Translations under genes and position numbers: made by a program
Part shown: positions 16,842 through 28,500 of the stretch, in pieces
How positions within the stretch are numbered: the stretch's first letter is position 1
Layout of the letters: every line of letters starts with the position of its first letter
Source of the DNA: an uncultured delta proteobacterium
GTDB lineage: Bacteria; Desulfobacterota; Desulfovibrionia; Desulfovibrionales; Desulfovibrionaceae
Direction of reading: 5' to 3'
NCBI GenBank assembly: GCA_903835685.1
Contig: CAILNX010000064.1
Location: forward strand, 1 to 64,000
Length of the DNA: 64,000 nt
Notes under the pieces: model-generated
What the model was told of the DNA's origin: nothing
Database searches by the model: none
The model's input: the letters and a program-made list of their open reading frames with translations, nothing else

Positions 16842-18443
16842 TTAGCGCTTGAGGTCGATAAGTCGGCCCAGGATGGCGTCCATGGTGGTGACCACCTTGG
16901 TGTTGGCCTGGAGGCCGCGCTGGGTCAGGATCATCTGCACGAACTGATCGGCCATGTCCACGTTGGAGGCCTCCAGGCTGTCCTGCTTGATGCCGCCGAA
17001 CCCGAAGGCCTTGGTCGCCCCTGCGTCCTGGGGGTTTCCTTCCTGGGCCTCTCCGGACTCGGTGGTGGCCAGGTACATGTTGCCTCCGTCCCGGCGCAGG
17101 CCGAAGGCGTTGTTGAAGCAGTACAGCTTGACCTGGTAGAGGGACTGGGTTTCCCCGTTGGTGAAGGAGGCGTTGACAAAGCCGTTCTCGTCCACGGTGA
17201 TGTCCGCGAGATAGCCTGCGGCGAAGCCGTCCTGGGAGGAGCTCAAGAGCGCGGTTCCGGCCGCATAGTTGGTGGTGGCCCCGGCCTGGAGGGAGGGCTG
17301 GGTCATCCTGGCCAGGGAGTTGAAATCAGTGCCCACGCTGGCGGCCGAACCCGAGGAGATGTTCCAGGACCCGGCGTTGGACAGGCCGAAGTCCAGGCTG
17401 ACCATCTGGGCGGTGGCGCTGGCCCCGGAGGTCCCGAAAGCGGCCGAGAATACGGGCAGGTCCTTGGAAAAGGTGGTGGGAATCCAACTGGCCAGGTTCT
17501 TGGGGTCTGAGCTGGCGGAACTCAAGACATAGGCGCTCTGGTTGATGAGATCCCCGGAAGCGGAGAAGGTCATGGTCCCGGCCATGAGCAGCCCGGCCCC
17601 GGAGGTGCCCCGAAGGGCGCTGCCGTCCTCGGAAGGGTCCATGGCCAGCACGTATTCCCAGTATTTCTGGCCCCCGGCGTTGGAGGTGGCCACCGGGTCG
17701 AAATACAGGGTCAGGGTGTGGGCATTTCCGCTGGCGTCGTAGATGTTGACGCTCTCGTTCCCGGCATACGCGGTGAGGGGCTTGCTGCTTTTGCCGTTGT
17801 AAGTGGACAGCAGGGAGAAGAACGGATTGCTGGCGTTGGTGGCCTGGTCTGCTTCCGAAGAATCCAGATTCATGGACAATTTCAGGGTGGTGGTGGCCTT
17901 GGGGTCGCAGACCACGGTGTTCTGGGTGCGCTGGGCCGTGGTTCCGGCGTCGAAGACCACGGGCTTGAGCGGCAGCTTGATGTTGCCCGAGCCGCTGCTC
18001 GCGCCGGTCAGGGGGTCCACGGCCCCGCCTTGCAGGATGTTGCCGCCCATGGTCAGGTTGCCGTCCTTGTCGAAGCGGAAATTCCCGGCCCGGGTGTAGT
18101 AGTCGTCGCCGGTGGTGGGGCTCTTGACCTTGAAAAAGCCCTTGCCGGAAATGGCCAGGTCCGTGTTGGTCGTGCCTACCTCGAAGCCGCCCTGGCGGTA
18201 GTCGGCCCGGACGTCGGCCACGGCCACGCCCATGCCGATCTGGTTGTAGACCCCGGCCGTGCCGTTGGTGTCCGGTTGGTGAGAGCCCCCGGCATAGTCC
18301 GAACTCATCAGGTCGCTGAACTGGGTCTTGGCGAACTTGAAGCCAACGGTGTCCACGTTGGCCAGATTGTTGCCAATGACATCCATGTTCGTGCCCTGGG
18401 CGATCATGCCGGTGATACCGACGTACATGGCTCCGAAACCCAT
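16842..18443 (-). CDS. flgE: Flagellar hook protein
   Basis: A 533-residue structural protein of the flagellar hook. The N-terminus has the rod/hook signature (ITGMIAQGTNMDVIGNNLANVDTVGFK kept across FlgE, FlgF and FlgG) and LAISGKGFF. The C-terminus is SLEASNVDMADQFVQMILTQRGLQANTKVVTT, the coiled-coil D0 segment. The middle is the variable surface domain. It has no cleaved signal because it is exported by the flagellar type III apparatus. GAGGAG lies before the ATG and a sigma-54 type promoter upstream. No other hook gene is next to it. Confidence 0.96.
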   Translation of the reverse strand: MGFGAMYVGITGMIAQGTNMDVIGNNLANVDTVGFKFAKTQFSDLMSSDYAGGSHQPDTNGTAGVYNQIGMGVAVADVRADYRQGGFEVGTTNTDLAISGKGFFKVKSPTTGDDYYTRAGNFRFDKDGNLTMGGNILQGGAVDPLTGASSGSGNIKLPLKPVVFDAGTTAQRTQNTVVCDPKATTTLKLSMNLDSSEADQATNASNPFFSLLSTYNGKSSKPLTAYAGNESVNIYDASGNAHTLTLYFDPVATSNAGGQKYWEYVLAMDPSEDGSALRGTSGAGLLMAGTMTFSASGDLINQSAYVLSSASSDPKNLASWIPTTFSKDLPVFSAAFGTSGASATAQMVSLDFGLSNAGSWNISSGSAASVGTDFNSLARMTQPSLQAGATTNYAAGTALLSSSQDGFAAGYLADITVDENGFVNASFTNGETQSLYQVKLYCFNNAFGLRRDGGNMYLATTESGEAQEGNPQDAGATKAFGFGGIKQDSLEASNVDMADQFVQMILTQRGLQANTKVVTTMDAILGRLIDLKR

Positions 18444-18521
18444 AACCGTTCTCCTCGCGGGCTCGTGTGCAAAACCGGGCGACAGGCAAAACTTTCCCGC
18501 GCCAGGAGTACAGCAAGCTTT

Positions 18522-18538
18522 GTGCCGGGGCAGAGACT
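18522..18538 (-). promoter_or_regulatory. Sigma-54 promoter for flgE
   Basis: On the minus strand CGGCACAAAGCTTGCTG has GG and GC exactly ten bases apart, matching the -24/-12 consensus (TGGCAC-N5-TTGCT) closely. It is about 80 bases upstream of the flgE start. Sigma-54 control of hook genes is common in polar flagellates. Confidence 0.6.
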
Positions 18539-18648
18539 GCCGCCTGAAAGAGAGCTTGGAGAGGGGGGCTCAAAGCCGCAAACCCCCGCTCCACCGGGTC
18601 GAACCGGGGAACAGGGGGTCTCGGGGCGGAGCGCGGGGCCGGGCTCGG

Positions 18649-19077
18649 CTATTTCACGAACAGGGGGATCACCCGGTGCTGGGCATGGCCCTGGGGCCCG
18701 CCCTCGGGCAGGGAAAGCTCGTCCCGGCTGGGTTTGTCGTAGTTGCTGTCGCAGGACAGGCAGCGCCAGCGGGCCTCCTTTTCCTGGAGCCGGATGAGCA
18801 GTCCGTCCTTGTCGTAGCAGAGCTGGCAGAAGGGGCCTTTGCGGCGCATGTCCTCCACCAGCCAGTAGGTGCGGCCGTCGAACTCCAGGGCCTCGGACAG
18901 GTCCACGATCTCGGCCACCTCGATGAGCTGGCGTTTCAGGGCCTTGTTCTCGTCGCACAGGGCCACGTATTCGGCCTGGAGATCCTCCAGCAGATGGCGT
19001 CCCTCGTCGGTTTCACCCGCCGCGAGATGGGCGAAGGCTTTTTTGAAGGCAGCGGCCTTGAGCATGCGGTTCAGCAT
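18649..19077 (-). CDS. Zinc-binding hypothetical protein with helical N-terminus
   Basis: A 142-residue cytosolic protein. Residues about 1-60 are helical with a coiled-coil-like DENKALKRQLIEVAEIVDL segment. The C-terminal half has two CxxC pairs, FCQLC and RCLSC, about 35 residues apart, expected to bind one zinc. The TYWLVEDMRRKGPFCQLCYD stretch resembles other small proteins of this group, which have no known function. The ATG at 19077 follows GGAG; the longer frame to 19113 lacks a site. It is divergent from the DUF493 gene and recA. Confidence 0.72.
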   Translation of the reverse strand: MLNRMLKAAAFKKAFAHLAAGETDEGRHLLEDLQAEYVALCDENKALKRQLIEVAEIVDLSEALEFDGRTYWLVEDMRRKGPFCQLCYDKDGLLIRLQEKEARWRCLSCDSNYDKPSRDELSLPEGGPQGHAQHRVIPLFVK

Positions 19078-19273
19078 AGACGACTCTCCGGTTGTCGTTG
19101 CCTGTATGGGCAATCATTCCTGTAATCGGCTGGTATGGGAAAAACTTTATACCGGCATATCAGGGGGAAAGAAATTTGCGCGGATTTTTCTTGACAAAAG
19201 CTCGAGCCCGGATTCCAACCCCCCTTCCGGGGCTGGCGCACGGCCCTGGTCACGCCCTTGTTGTGGAGGTTTC

Positions 19274-19537
19274 ATGAGCGAAGACAGATGGTTGAAATTC
19301 GGGCAGAGCCTGGACGAGCACCACCAGTGGCCCTGTTGCTACGTGTTCAAGTTCATCGTGGCCCGGGAGTCGGCCCAGGCCGTGCTGGATCTTTTCCCTG
19401 GGATCGAGACCGGGCAGCGCCCCTCCAGTTCGGGCCAGTACGTGTCGGTCACGGCCGAGGCGACCATGTCCTGCGCTGCCGAGGTCGTGGCCATCTACCG
19501 CCGGGCCGCGGACATCCCCGGAATCGTCAGCCTGTAG
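19274..19537 (+). CDS. DUF493 (YbeD-like) protein
   Basis: An 87-residue protein of the DUF493 family: small alpha/beta ACT-like domains such as E. coli YbeD. Matching features are the FKFIVARESAQAVLDLFP helix-strand unit, the SGQYVSVTAEATM strand and the VVAIYRRAADIPGIVSL end, the family hallmark being a helix followed by PGI. GGAGGT precedes the ATG by three bases. It lies 93 bases upstream of recA in the same direction. The biological role of the family is unsettled. Confidence 0.82.
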   Translation: MSEDRWLKFGQSLDEHHQWPCCYVFKFIVARESAQAVLDLFPGIETGQRPSSSGQYVSVTAEATMSCAAEVVAIYRRAADIPGIVSL

Positions 19538-19630
19538 GGGCGGGCGGGGCGGACGCCCCGGTCTTGCCCCGGCAGGCCGCATCTGATATGTGTTTCCGTC
19601 TTTTGCCGAGGAACCTTAGGGAGGAACCCC

Positions 19631-20671
19631 ATGTCCAAGAAGACCACGGATCAGGAATCATTGCGCCTGGAAGCCCTGCAAACGGCCATGACCACCATCG
19701 AGCGCAAGTACGGCAAGGGCTCGATCATGCGCCTGGACGACGCGGCCCATCAGGCCATCGCCACCATCCCCACCGGCTCCATCGGCCTGGACCTGGCCCT
19801 GGGCATGGGCGGAATCCCCAAGGGGAGGGTCACGGAAATCTACGGCCCGGAATCCTCGGGTAAGACCACCCTGGCCCTGCACCTTCTGGCCGAATCCCAG
19901 AAGCGCGGCGGCAACGTGGCCTTCATCGACGCCGAACACGCCCTGGACGTGAACTACGCCAAACGCCTGGGCGTGCGCACCGAGGACATGCTCATCTCCC
20001 AGCCCGACTACGGCGAGCAGGCCCTGGAGATCGCCGACCTTCTGGTGCGCTCGGGCGCCATCGACGTGGTGGTCATCGACTCCGTGGCCGCCTTGATCCC
20101 CCAGGCCGAGCTGGAGGGGAGCATGGGCGAGACCCAGGTGGGCGGCCATGCCCGGCTCATGTCCCACGCCCTGCGCAAGCTCACCGGCACCATCCACAAG
20201 TCCAACGCCGTGGTGGTGTTCATCAACCAGATCCGCATGAAGATCGGGACCATGGGCTACGGCAGCCCGGAGACCACCACGGGCGGCAACGCGCTCAAAT
20301 TCTACGCCTCGGTGCGCCTGGACATCCGGCGTATCCAGACCTTGAAGGACAAGGAGGAGACCTTCGGCTCCCGGGTCCGGGTCAAGGTGGTGAAGAACAA
20401 GTGCGCCCCCCCCTTCCGCGAGGCCGAGATGGACATCCTTTACGGCCAGGGCATTTCCCGCCAGGGCGAGGTCCTGGACCTGGGCGTGGAGAACAACATC
20501 ATCGAGAAGAGCGGGGCCTGGTTCGCCTACGGCTCCGAACGCCTGGGCCAGGGCAAGGAGAACGTGCGGGCCTACCTCCTGGAGCACAGCGACCTGTGTA
20601 CGGAAATCGAGGCCAAGATTCTTGAACACCTGGGACTGGCCAAGCTTCCGGCCGTGGCAGCCCAGGCCTAG
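19631..20671 (+). CDS. recA: Recombinase RecA
   Basis: A 346-residue ATP-dependent strand-exchange protein and co-protease of the SOS response. Walker A is GPESSGKTT (about residues 72-80), Walker [10 protein letters not shown], followed by loop 1 ([10 protein letters not shown]), the NQIRMKIG segment and loop 2 ([16 protein letters not shown]). The C-terminal lobe is complete. GGGAGG precedes the ATG. I could not recognise a LexA box upstream; that region shares a motif with the chemoreceptor gene at 45487. It is followed 33 bases later by alaS. Confidence 0.98.
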   Translation: MSKKTTDQESLRLEALQTAMTTIERKYGKGSIMRLDDAAHQAIATIPTGSIGLDLALGMGGIPKGRVTEIYGPESSGKTTLALHLLAESQKRGGNVAFIDAEHALDVNYAKRLGVRTEDMLISQPDYGEQALEIADLLVRSGAIDVVVIDSVAALIPQAELEGSMGETQVGGHARLMSHALRKLTGTIHKSNAVVVFINQIRMKIGTMGYGSPETTTGGNALKFYASVRLDIRRIQTLKDKEETFGSRVRVKVVKNKCAPPFREAEMDILYGQGISRQGEVLDLGVENNIIEKSGAWFAYGSERLGQGKENVRAYLLEHSDLCTEIEAKILEHLGLAKLPAVAAQA

Positions 20672-20704
20672 CCAAAATACGCCCTTACGGAGAACGACCG
20701 AACC

Positions 20705-23347
<2,643 letters not shown>

Positions 23348-23386
23348 CACCCTGGGCCAAGGCCCTGCCAAGCGGGAAATACATCA

Positions 23387-23425
23387 CCGCCCGGAGGATG
23401 CACGCATCTTCCGGGCGGTTTTTTT
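23387..23425 (+). terminator. Terminator after alaS
   Basis: A long stem, CCGCCCGGAGGATG with CATCTTCCGGGCGG, loop CACG, followed by seven T residues. Confidence 0.9.
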
Positions 23426-23446
23426 GCGTCCAGTGGATGGAACGGG

Positions 23447-24412
23447 TCAACTCAACTTGTTCCACGGCGAAGGGGCCAGGGGCGCGTAGCCGCGCTCCTG
23501 GGCCAGAAGCTCCAGGGGCAGCAGGCGCATGGCCAGCATCTCCAGGTTCAGGCGGTCCAGGCGGTCCACCATGTTCACCGTGGTGGTGTAGGTCATGCAG
23601 GCCTTGCACAAATGGGCCTGCTCCTGCTCCGCGCGCTGGTCGCCTTCGATCAGGAGTATGTCCAGGTCCTTGGGGTCCTCGCTCCCGCAGGAGAGGCAGC
23701 GCAGGCGCGTGGAGCGCCACAGGGCCGCGCACTGGCCGCAGTGCAGCCAGAGCTGTCCGGCTTTGGCCACCAGGAATTCCGAATCCTCCATGCCTTCCTT
23801 GAGGATGCCCACGTCCGGCAGGCCGCCGCACACCGGGCAGTGGGGCCGCCGCCAGACGTTATGGTCCACCAGGCCGATGAGCAGCCCGGCCTCGTGGGTC
23901 AGAATCGCCAACAGGGACTCGGTGGCGGCCACGTGCAGGGCCGTGGCCTCCAGGCCCAGGTCCGCGGCCAGTTGTTCCATGCTCCCGGGCTCGGCGGACG
24001 GGCCGACCGCAGCCACCAGGGCCGTGGCCAGGGCGTCGCCAGCCCCGGCCTCGTCGTCCAGTCGCTCGGCCACCTGGGTCAGGCCTTCGGCCAGCATGGG
24101 AAAGGCCTGGATGGCGGCCGGAAGCACAAGGCGGGCGGCAGTGCGCAGGCGGGCCACCAGCTCCGGAGACGGGGTCGCGAGGGCATCCATGAGTTCGCCC
24201 AGCAGGGGCAGACCCAGGGCCAGGGTGGTCGTGCCCGGGGCCTGGCCCAACAGGGAGACCGGGGGCAGGGCCTGGGTCACGGCCTGACGGGCCTTGTGCA
24301 ACAGGGCGTAGGCCGTGGCGATGTCCTTGATCGGCGGATGGCGGTCCACGATGGAGGCCAGGGCCTCGTCCAGGCTGCACAGCCGATCCTGGTTCTGCAA
24401 CACGTTGCGCAT
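23447..24412 (-). CDS. fdhE: Formate dehydrogenase accessory protein FdhE
   Basis: A 321-residue cytosolic maturation factor needed for active, exported formate dehydrogenase. The first two thirds are helical. The C-terminal part has the rubredoxin-like metal-binding pairs of FdhE: CPVCGG, CGQC, CLSCGS and CKAC. The order (HCPVCGGLPDVG, WLHCGQCAALW, RLRCLSCGS) follows the family. It lies 86 bases downstream of fdhB, separated by a hairpin that may reduce its expression. Codon use is like its neighbours. Confidence 0.88.
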   Translation of the reverse strand: MRNVLQNQDRLCSLDEALASIVDRHPPIKDIATAYALLHKARQAVTQALPPVSLLGQAPGTTTLALGLPLLGELMDALATPSPELVARLRTAARLVLPAAIQAFPMLAEGLTQVAERLDDEAGAGDALATALVAAVGPSAEPGSMEQLAADLGLEATALHVAATESLLAILTHEAGLLIGLVDHNVWRRPHCPVCGGLPDVGILKEGMEDSEFLVAKAGQLWLHCGQCAALWRSTRLRCLSCGSEDPKDLDILLIEGDQRAEQEQAHLCKACMTYTTTVNMVDRLDRLNLEMLAMRLLPLELLAQERGYAPLAPSPWNKLS

Positions 24413-24436
24413 TGAGCCTCCTGGGGCCTTAAAGCC

Positions 24437-24477
24437 AAAAAAAACGGGCCGTCCTGCCTGCTGGCAACACGGCCCGT
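24437..24477 (-). terminator. Terminator or attenuating hairpin between fdhB and fdhE
   Basis: On the minus strand ACGGGCCGT and ACGGCCCGT form a nine-pair stem followed by seven T residues. It lies inside an apparent operon, so it may lower fdhE output relative to fdhAB; I saw no promoter in the 25 bases between it and fdhE. Confidence 0.75.
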
Positions 24478-24498
24478 GCTGCGGTTTTTGGTCAGGTC

Positions 24499-25233
24499 CT
24501 AACCGAACATGGCCTTGAACGGCCTGGTCAGACTGGCCAGGAATTCCTGGCGTCCCATGCCCGGCAGGGGCGCGGGCGTCCGACGTTCGGCGAACTCATG
24601 ATACAGCTTGCGGTCCTCGGTGACCAGGAAGATAACGCTCACCTCGTCGGGGTCCAGCAGCGTGGCCTTGGGATAGGTCTTCCTGATTTTTTCCAGTCGC
24701 TCGTTTCCGAGTTTGATCATGGCCTCTCGCTCGCCGAAGTTCATGCAGCCCGTGCAGCAGGTCTTCACGCAGGCCGGGACCGCCCCGTTGGTGATCCGGT
24801 CGAAGCACATGTCGCACTTGGTCAGTTCGCCCTTCTCCTTGCTCCAGCGCGGGACGTTGTACGGGCACATGGACCGCACGTCCTCGGCCTGTTGGGGGGT
24901 GAACTGCTTGGTCAGCTCGGTGTAGAGCACGGCCCCGGTGTCCTTGTCCTTGATAATCGCCCCTTCCATGATGGCGTCGGCCCCGGCCTTGCAGCCGGGC
25001 TCGTCGCAGTGGCGGCATTGTTCCGGGAAGAACAGCCATTCCACCCGGTTGTTTATTTTGTATTCCTTGAAACGGATCAGTTTGTAGTTGTAAGGCCCAA
25101 GGTCCGGCGGGTTCTGGTGCGTGCCGGTCTGCAGCGTGTGCACCGCCGGGAAGTCTTTCCATTCCTTGCAGGCGATCTGGCACCCGCGGCAGGCGGTGCA
25201 ACGCGAGGTGTCGATCAGGAAGCTCTTGGTCAT
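24499..25233 (-). CDS. fdhB: Formate dehydrogenase iron-sulfur (beta) subunit
   Basis: A 244-residue electron-transfer subunit carrying ferredoxin-type 4Fe-4S clusters. The cluster motifs are CTACRGCQIACKEW (residues 12-25), CRHCDEPGC, a lone SMCPYNVPRW and KCDMC with ACVKTCCTGC. It passes electrons from the catalytic subunit to periplasmic acceptors, probably cytochromes c. It has no signal peptide of its own, so it is expected to be exported with the alpha subunit by the Tat pathway. It also lacks the C-terminal membrane anchor of E. coli FdnH, which fits a soluble periplasmic enzyme as in Desulfovibrio. It starts 12 bases after fdhA. Confidence 0.92.
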   Translation of the reverse strand: MTKSFLIDTSRCTACRGCQIACKEWKDFPAVHTLQTGTHQNPPDLGPYNYKLIRFKEYKINNRVEWLFFPEQCRHCDEPGCKAGADAIMEGAIIKDKDTGAVLYTELTKQFTPQQAEDVRSMCPYNVPRWSKEKGELTKCDMCFDRITNGAVPACVKTCCTGCMNFGEREAMIKLGNERLEKIRKTYPKATLLDPDEVSVIFLVTEDRKLYHEFAERRTPAPLPGMGRQEFLASLTRPFKAMFG

Positions 25234-25245
25234 GGCGCTTCTCCC

Positions 25246-28200
25246 TTATCTCTCAAGCTCGGTGATCTTGGGGGCCTTGCGGACGTTCACCAGCGAGGCC
25301 TTGTACTCCGGGATGTAGGTGTTGGGGTCGCCCACGGTCGGAGTCAGCCGGTTGGTCGAGTCGCCCACGCCCGGGGTGGTCCAGCCGAAGGCAAAGGGCA
25401 TGCCGACCAAGTGCACGGTCTTGCCCATGACCTTGAAGGGCACCACGCGGATGGTGACCATGGCCACGGCCTGGACTTTGCCCCGGATGCTCTCGATCTC
25501 CACCACGTCGCCATTGGCGATGCCTTTCTCCTTGGCCAGCTCGTGGCTCATCTCCAGGTAGAGCTGGGGCTCGGCCTCCAGGATGATCTTGGTGTTGCGC
25601 GAGTCCGTGCCCGAGAGCCAGTGCTCGGTCACGCCGTAGGTGGTCAGCACGATGGGGAAGCGCGGGTCGCCGTGCTTGGCGAGCTGGTCCATGTCGCTTT
25701 CGATCCAGCGGATGGCCGGGTTGTTCATCTGCTTGGAGAACGGGTTGACGGTCAAGGGCGTCTCGGCCGGTTCGTAGTGCTCGGGCAAGGGGCCGTCCAC
25801 GCGGCCGGGGCCGAATATCTGGGCGTGGCCCTCGGTGTGCATGATGAAGGGGTACTTGCCGCCAGGCTGGGCCATGGGCGGCCCGGCCCCGTCCACCACG
25901 TCGCCCACCCACTTGTTGTCCCCTTCGTAGAGGACCACGGGCAGGGCCGGGTTGAAGGGCTTGCCGTTCACGTCCACGCTGGCCCGGTTGTAGATGATCC
26001 GGCGGTTCACCGGCCAGGCCCAGGAGAAGTTCGGGAAGAGCCCGAGCTTGGCCTGCATCTCGGTCTGGGTGTGATCGCGGCGCTTGGTCAGGTTCTTGCC
26101 CACCTCCGGGTAGCTCCCGGAATAGAGCCAGCACAGGCTGGTGGTGCTGCCGTCGGCGGTGAGGAAGGTGAAGTTGGGCACCTGGTCGCCCTTTTTGAAC
26201 TCCTTGCCGTTCACCGTGCAGTCCCGGGTGAACCAGCCGTTGACCTTCATGGCCACCTTTTCCGGGTCGTACTCCCGGTCCATGTCCAGTTTCAGGATGG
26301 GCTCGGGGAAGGCCCCGCCCTCCTTGGCGTACAGGTCGCGCACGGCGTGGAACAGCTCCACCTCGATCTGGCCCATGCTCTTGCTTGTGCCCGCGGGCTC
26401 GAAGCCCTTGTGGTGCCACATCTGCCAGCGGCCGGAGTTGGTGGTGGTGCCGCCCTTCTCGCCCCGGTGACTGCAGGGCAGGAGGAAGACCTCGGTCTTG
26501 ACCTTGGCCGGGTCCACGTCCGGCCCGCGCCAGAAGTCCGTGGTTTCGGTGTGATCCACCTCGCCCACGACCATCCAGTCCAGGTTGGCCAGGGCTTTGC
26601 GGATCTTGTGCGTGTTGGGCATGCTCTGGGCCGGGTTGTGGCCCAGGAAGAAGGCCCCGCGCATCTGGTGCTTGTACATGCGGTCGAACATGAACATGTT
26701 GGAGTACTGTTCCCCGGGCTCGACCTTGGGGGTCCAGTCGTAGCCGTAGCCGTTTTCCGGGGTGGCCGCCTCGCCGAACCAGCCCTTGAACAGGCTCACC
26801 GAGTACTTGGGGAAGTTCTGCCACCAGTTCACGCTCATGGGGTCGGCGGACTTGGGGGTCAGTACCTTGTTGTAGTCCTCCAGGGTGACCTGGGTGGCCA
26901 GCGGGGGGGCCAGGTATCCGGGCAGGATGTCCCAGAGCACGGCGTGGTCCGTGGAGCCCTGGACGTTGGGCTCGCCGCGCAGGGCGTTGACCCCGCCACC
27001 GGCCACGCCGATGTTGCCCAAAAGGAGCTGGATTATGGCCGCCAGCCGGATGTTCTGCACCCCGACCGTGTGCTGGGTCCAGCCCAGGGCGTACATCATG
27101 GTCCCGGCCTTGTCCGGCTTGCCCGTGGCCCCGAAAGCGTCGTAGACCTTGAGCAGGTTGGCCTTGGACACGCCGGTGACCTGGGAGACCATGTCCAGGG
27201 TGTAGCGGGCGTAGTGCTTCTTCATGACCTGGAACACGCAACGCGGGTCCTTCAAGGTCTTGTCCCGCTTGGGCGTGCCGTTCTCGTCCCGGGCAAAGTC
27301 CCATTTCTTGCGGTCGTAGACCCGCTTCACCGGATCGTAGCCGCTGAACAGCCCGTCCTTGAATTCGTAATCCTTGCCCAGGATGAAGCCCGCGTTGGTG
27401 TATTCGGCCACGTATTCACGCTGGATCAGGTTCTTTTCCAGGATGTAGCGCAGCATGCCGCCCAAAAAGGCGATGTCCGTGCCGCTGCGCAGGGGCACGT
27501 GGAAGTTGCAGCGGGCCGAAGTGCGGGAGAACTTGGGGTCCACGTGGATGACCGTGGCGCCCTGGTCCTTGGCCCGCAGCACCCATTTGAAGGAGATGGG
27601 ATGGTTCTCCGCCGCGTTGCTGCCCATGATGAGCACCGCGTTGGAATTCTTGATGTCGATCCAGTGTTGGGTCATCGCGCCGCGTCCGAACGACTCTGCC
27701 AGAGCCGGTACAGTGGGGCTGTGTCAGACCCGGGCCTGGTGGTCTATCTGGTAGACCCCCATGGCTCTGAGCGCTTGCACCGTGACCGCGCACTCCTCGT
27801 TGTCCATGAGCGCGCTGCCCACGTGCATGACCGTGTCCAGGCGGTTGACCACCTGGCCTTTATCGTTCTTCTCCTTGAAGTCCTTGTCGCGGACGTCCTT
27901 GAGCCGTCGGGCGATGGTTCCGAGCATGAAGTCCCAGTCCTTCTCCACCCACTCCGACGAGCCGGGGGCGCGGTACAGGGGCTGGATGACCCGGTGCGGG
28001 TTCATATGCAGGGCGTGGAAGGACGCGCCCTTGGCGCACAGGGAGCCCTCGCTCACGGGATAGTCCGGGTCGCCCTCGGAGCTGATGAACTTGCCATCCT
28101 TGATGAACATGATGATGTTGCAGCCGCAGGAGCAGTAGGGGCAGATGGACACCACCTCTTTGGCCCCGGCGGTCTTCATGGTGGTGGTGTAGGCCAGGGC

Positions 28201-28290
28201 CGGTTTCACGTCGAGTCCCAGCCCGGAAAGGCCGAGACAGGCCGTGCCCGCCCCCATCAGTTTGATGAACCCGCGCCGTGAAATGTCCAT
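25246..28290 (-). CDS. fdhA: Formate dehydrogenase catalytic (alpha) subunit, selenoprotein
   Basis: A 1014-residue molybdenum/tungsten bis-pterin enzyme oxidising formate in the periplasm. The N-terminus has a Tat signal (SRRGFIK, residues 4-10) and then a 4Fe-4S motif CPYCSCGC with GSLCAKG. The frame meets TGA at 27724-27726 at residue 189, in DHQARV-U-HSPTVPALA, exactly where related enzymes have selenocysteine. Reading continues as FGRGAMTQHWIDIKNS to the C-terminal pterin-binding domain. A naive annotation would split it into two genes. It heads fdhA-fdhB-fdhE. A tungsten or molybdenum preference cannot be read from sequence. Confidence 0.95.
27696..27726 (-). promoter_or_regulatory. Selenocysteine codon and bacterial SECIS hairpin
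   Basis: The UGA (27724-27726) is followed on the minus strand by a hairpin at 27713-27696: stem CUG-UA-CC with GG-CAG, a UA bulge and a GGCUCU loop. A bulged U and a loop opening with GG about 20 bases past UGA are the features bound by SelB in E. coli formate dehydrogenase mRNAs. Confidence 0.75.
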
Positions 28291-28360
28291 AGCGACTCCT
28301 TTTCCATGCAGTTGGACTGGTCGTAAAAAGGGAGAGCAATATCGAGATCGTATTATGTCT

Positions 28361-28389
28361 TATTTGTCCAAATGCGTGACTGCTGTCAA
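28361..28389 (-). promoter_or_regulatory. Possible fdh promoter
   Basis: On the minus strand TTGACA (28384-28389) and a weak CAAATA (28361-28366) are 17 bases apart, about 70 bases before the fdhA start. TGAC-N4-GTCA overlaps the -35 box and could be an operator. The region 28291-28500 holds no gene. Confidence 0.35.
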
Positions 28390-28500
28390 CGTATTTCCGC
28401 AATCGGAGTATGAAATGTAAGGATGGAGGCTCGTGGACGATGCAGGGCGGGGCAGGACCGTTGCCTTTCGGGGAAAAGCAGGAAGGCGTGTGAAAGGGGC

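Noticed and set aside
24598-28281. 1227-codon frame antisense to fdhA and fdhB
   Set aside because: It arises from GC-rich codon positions of the fdh genes; those genes have clear motifs, and this frame has none.
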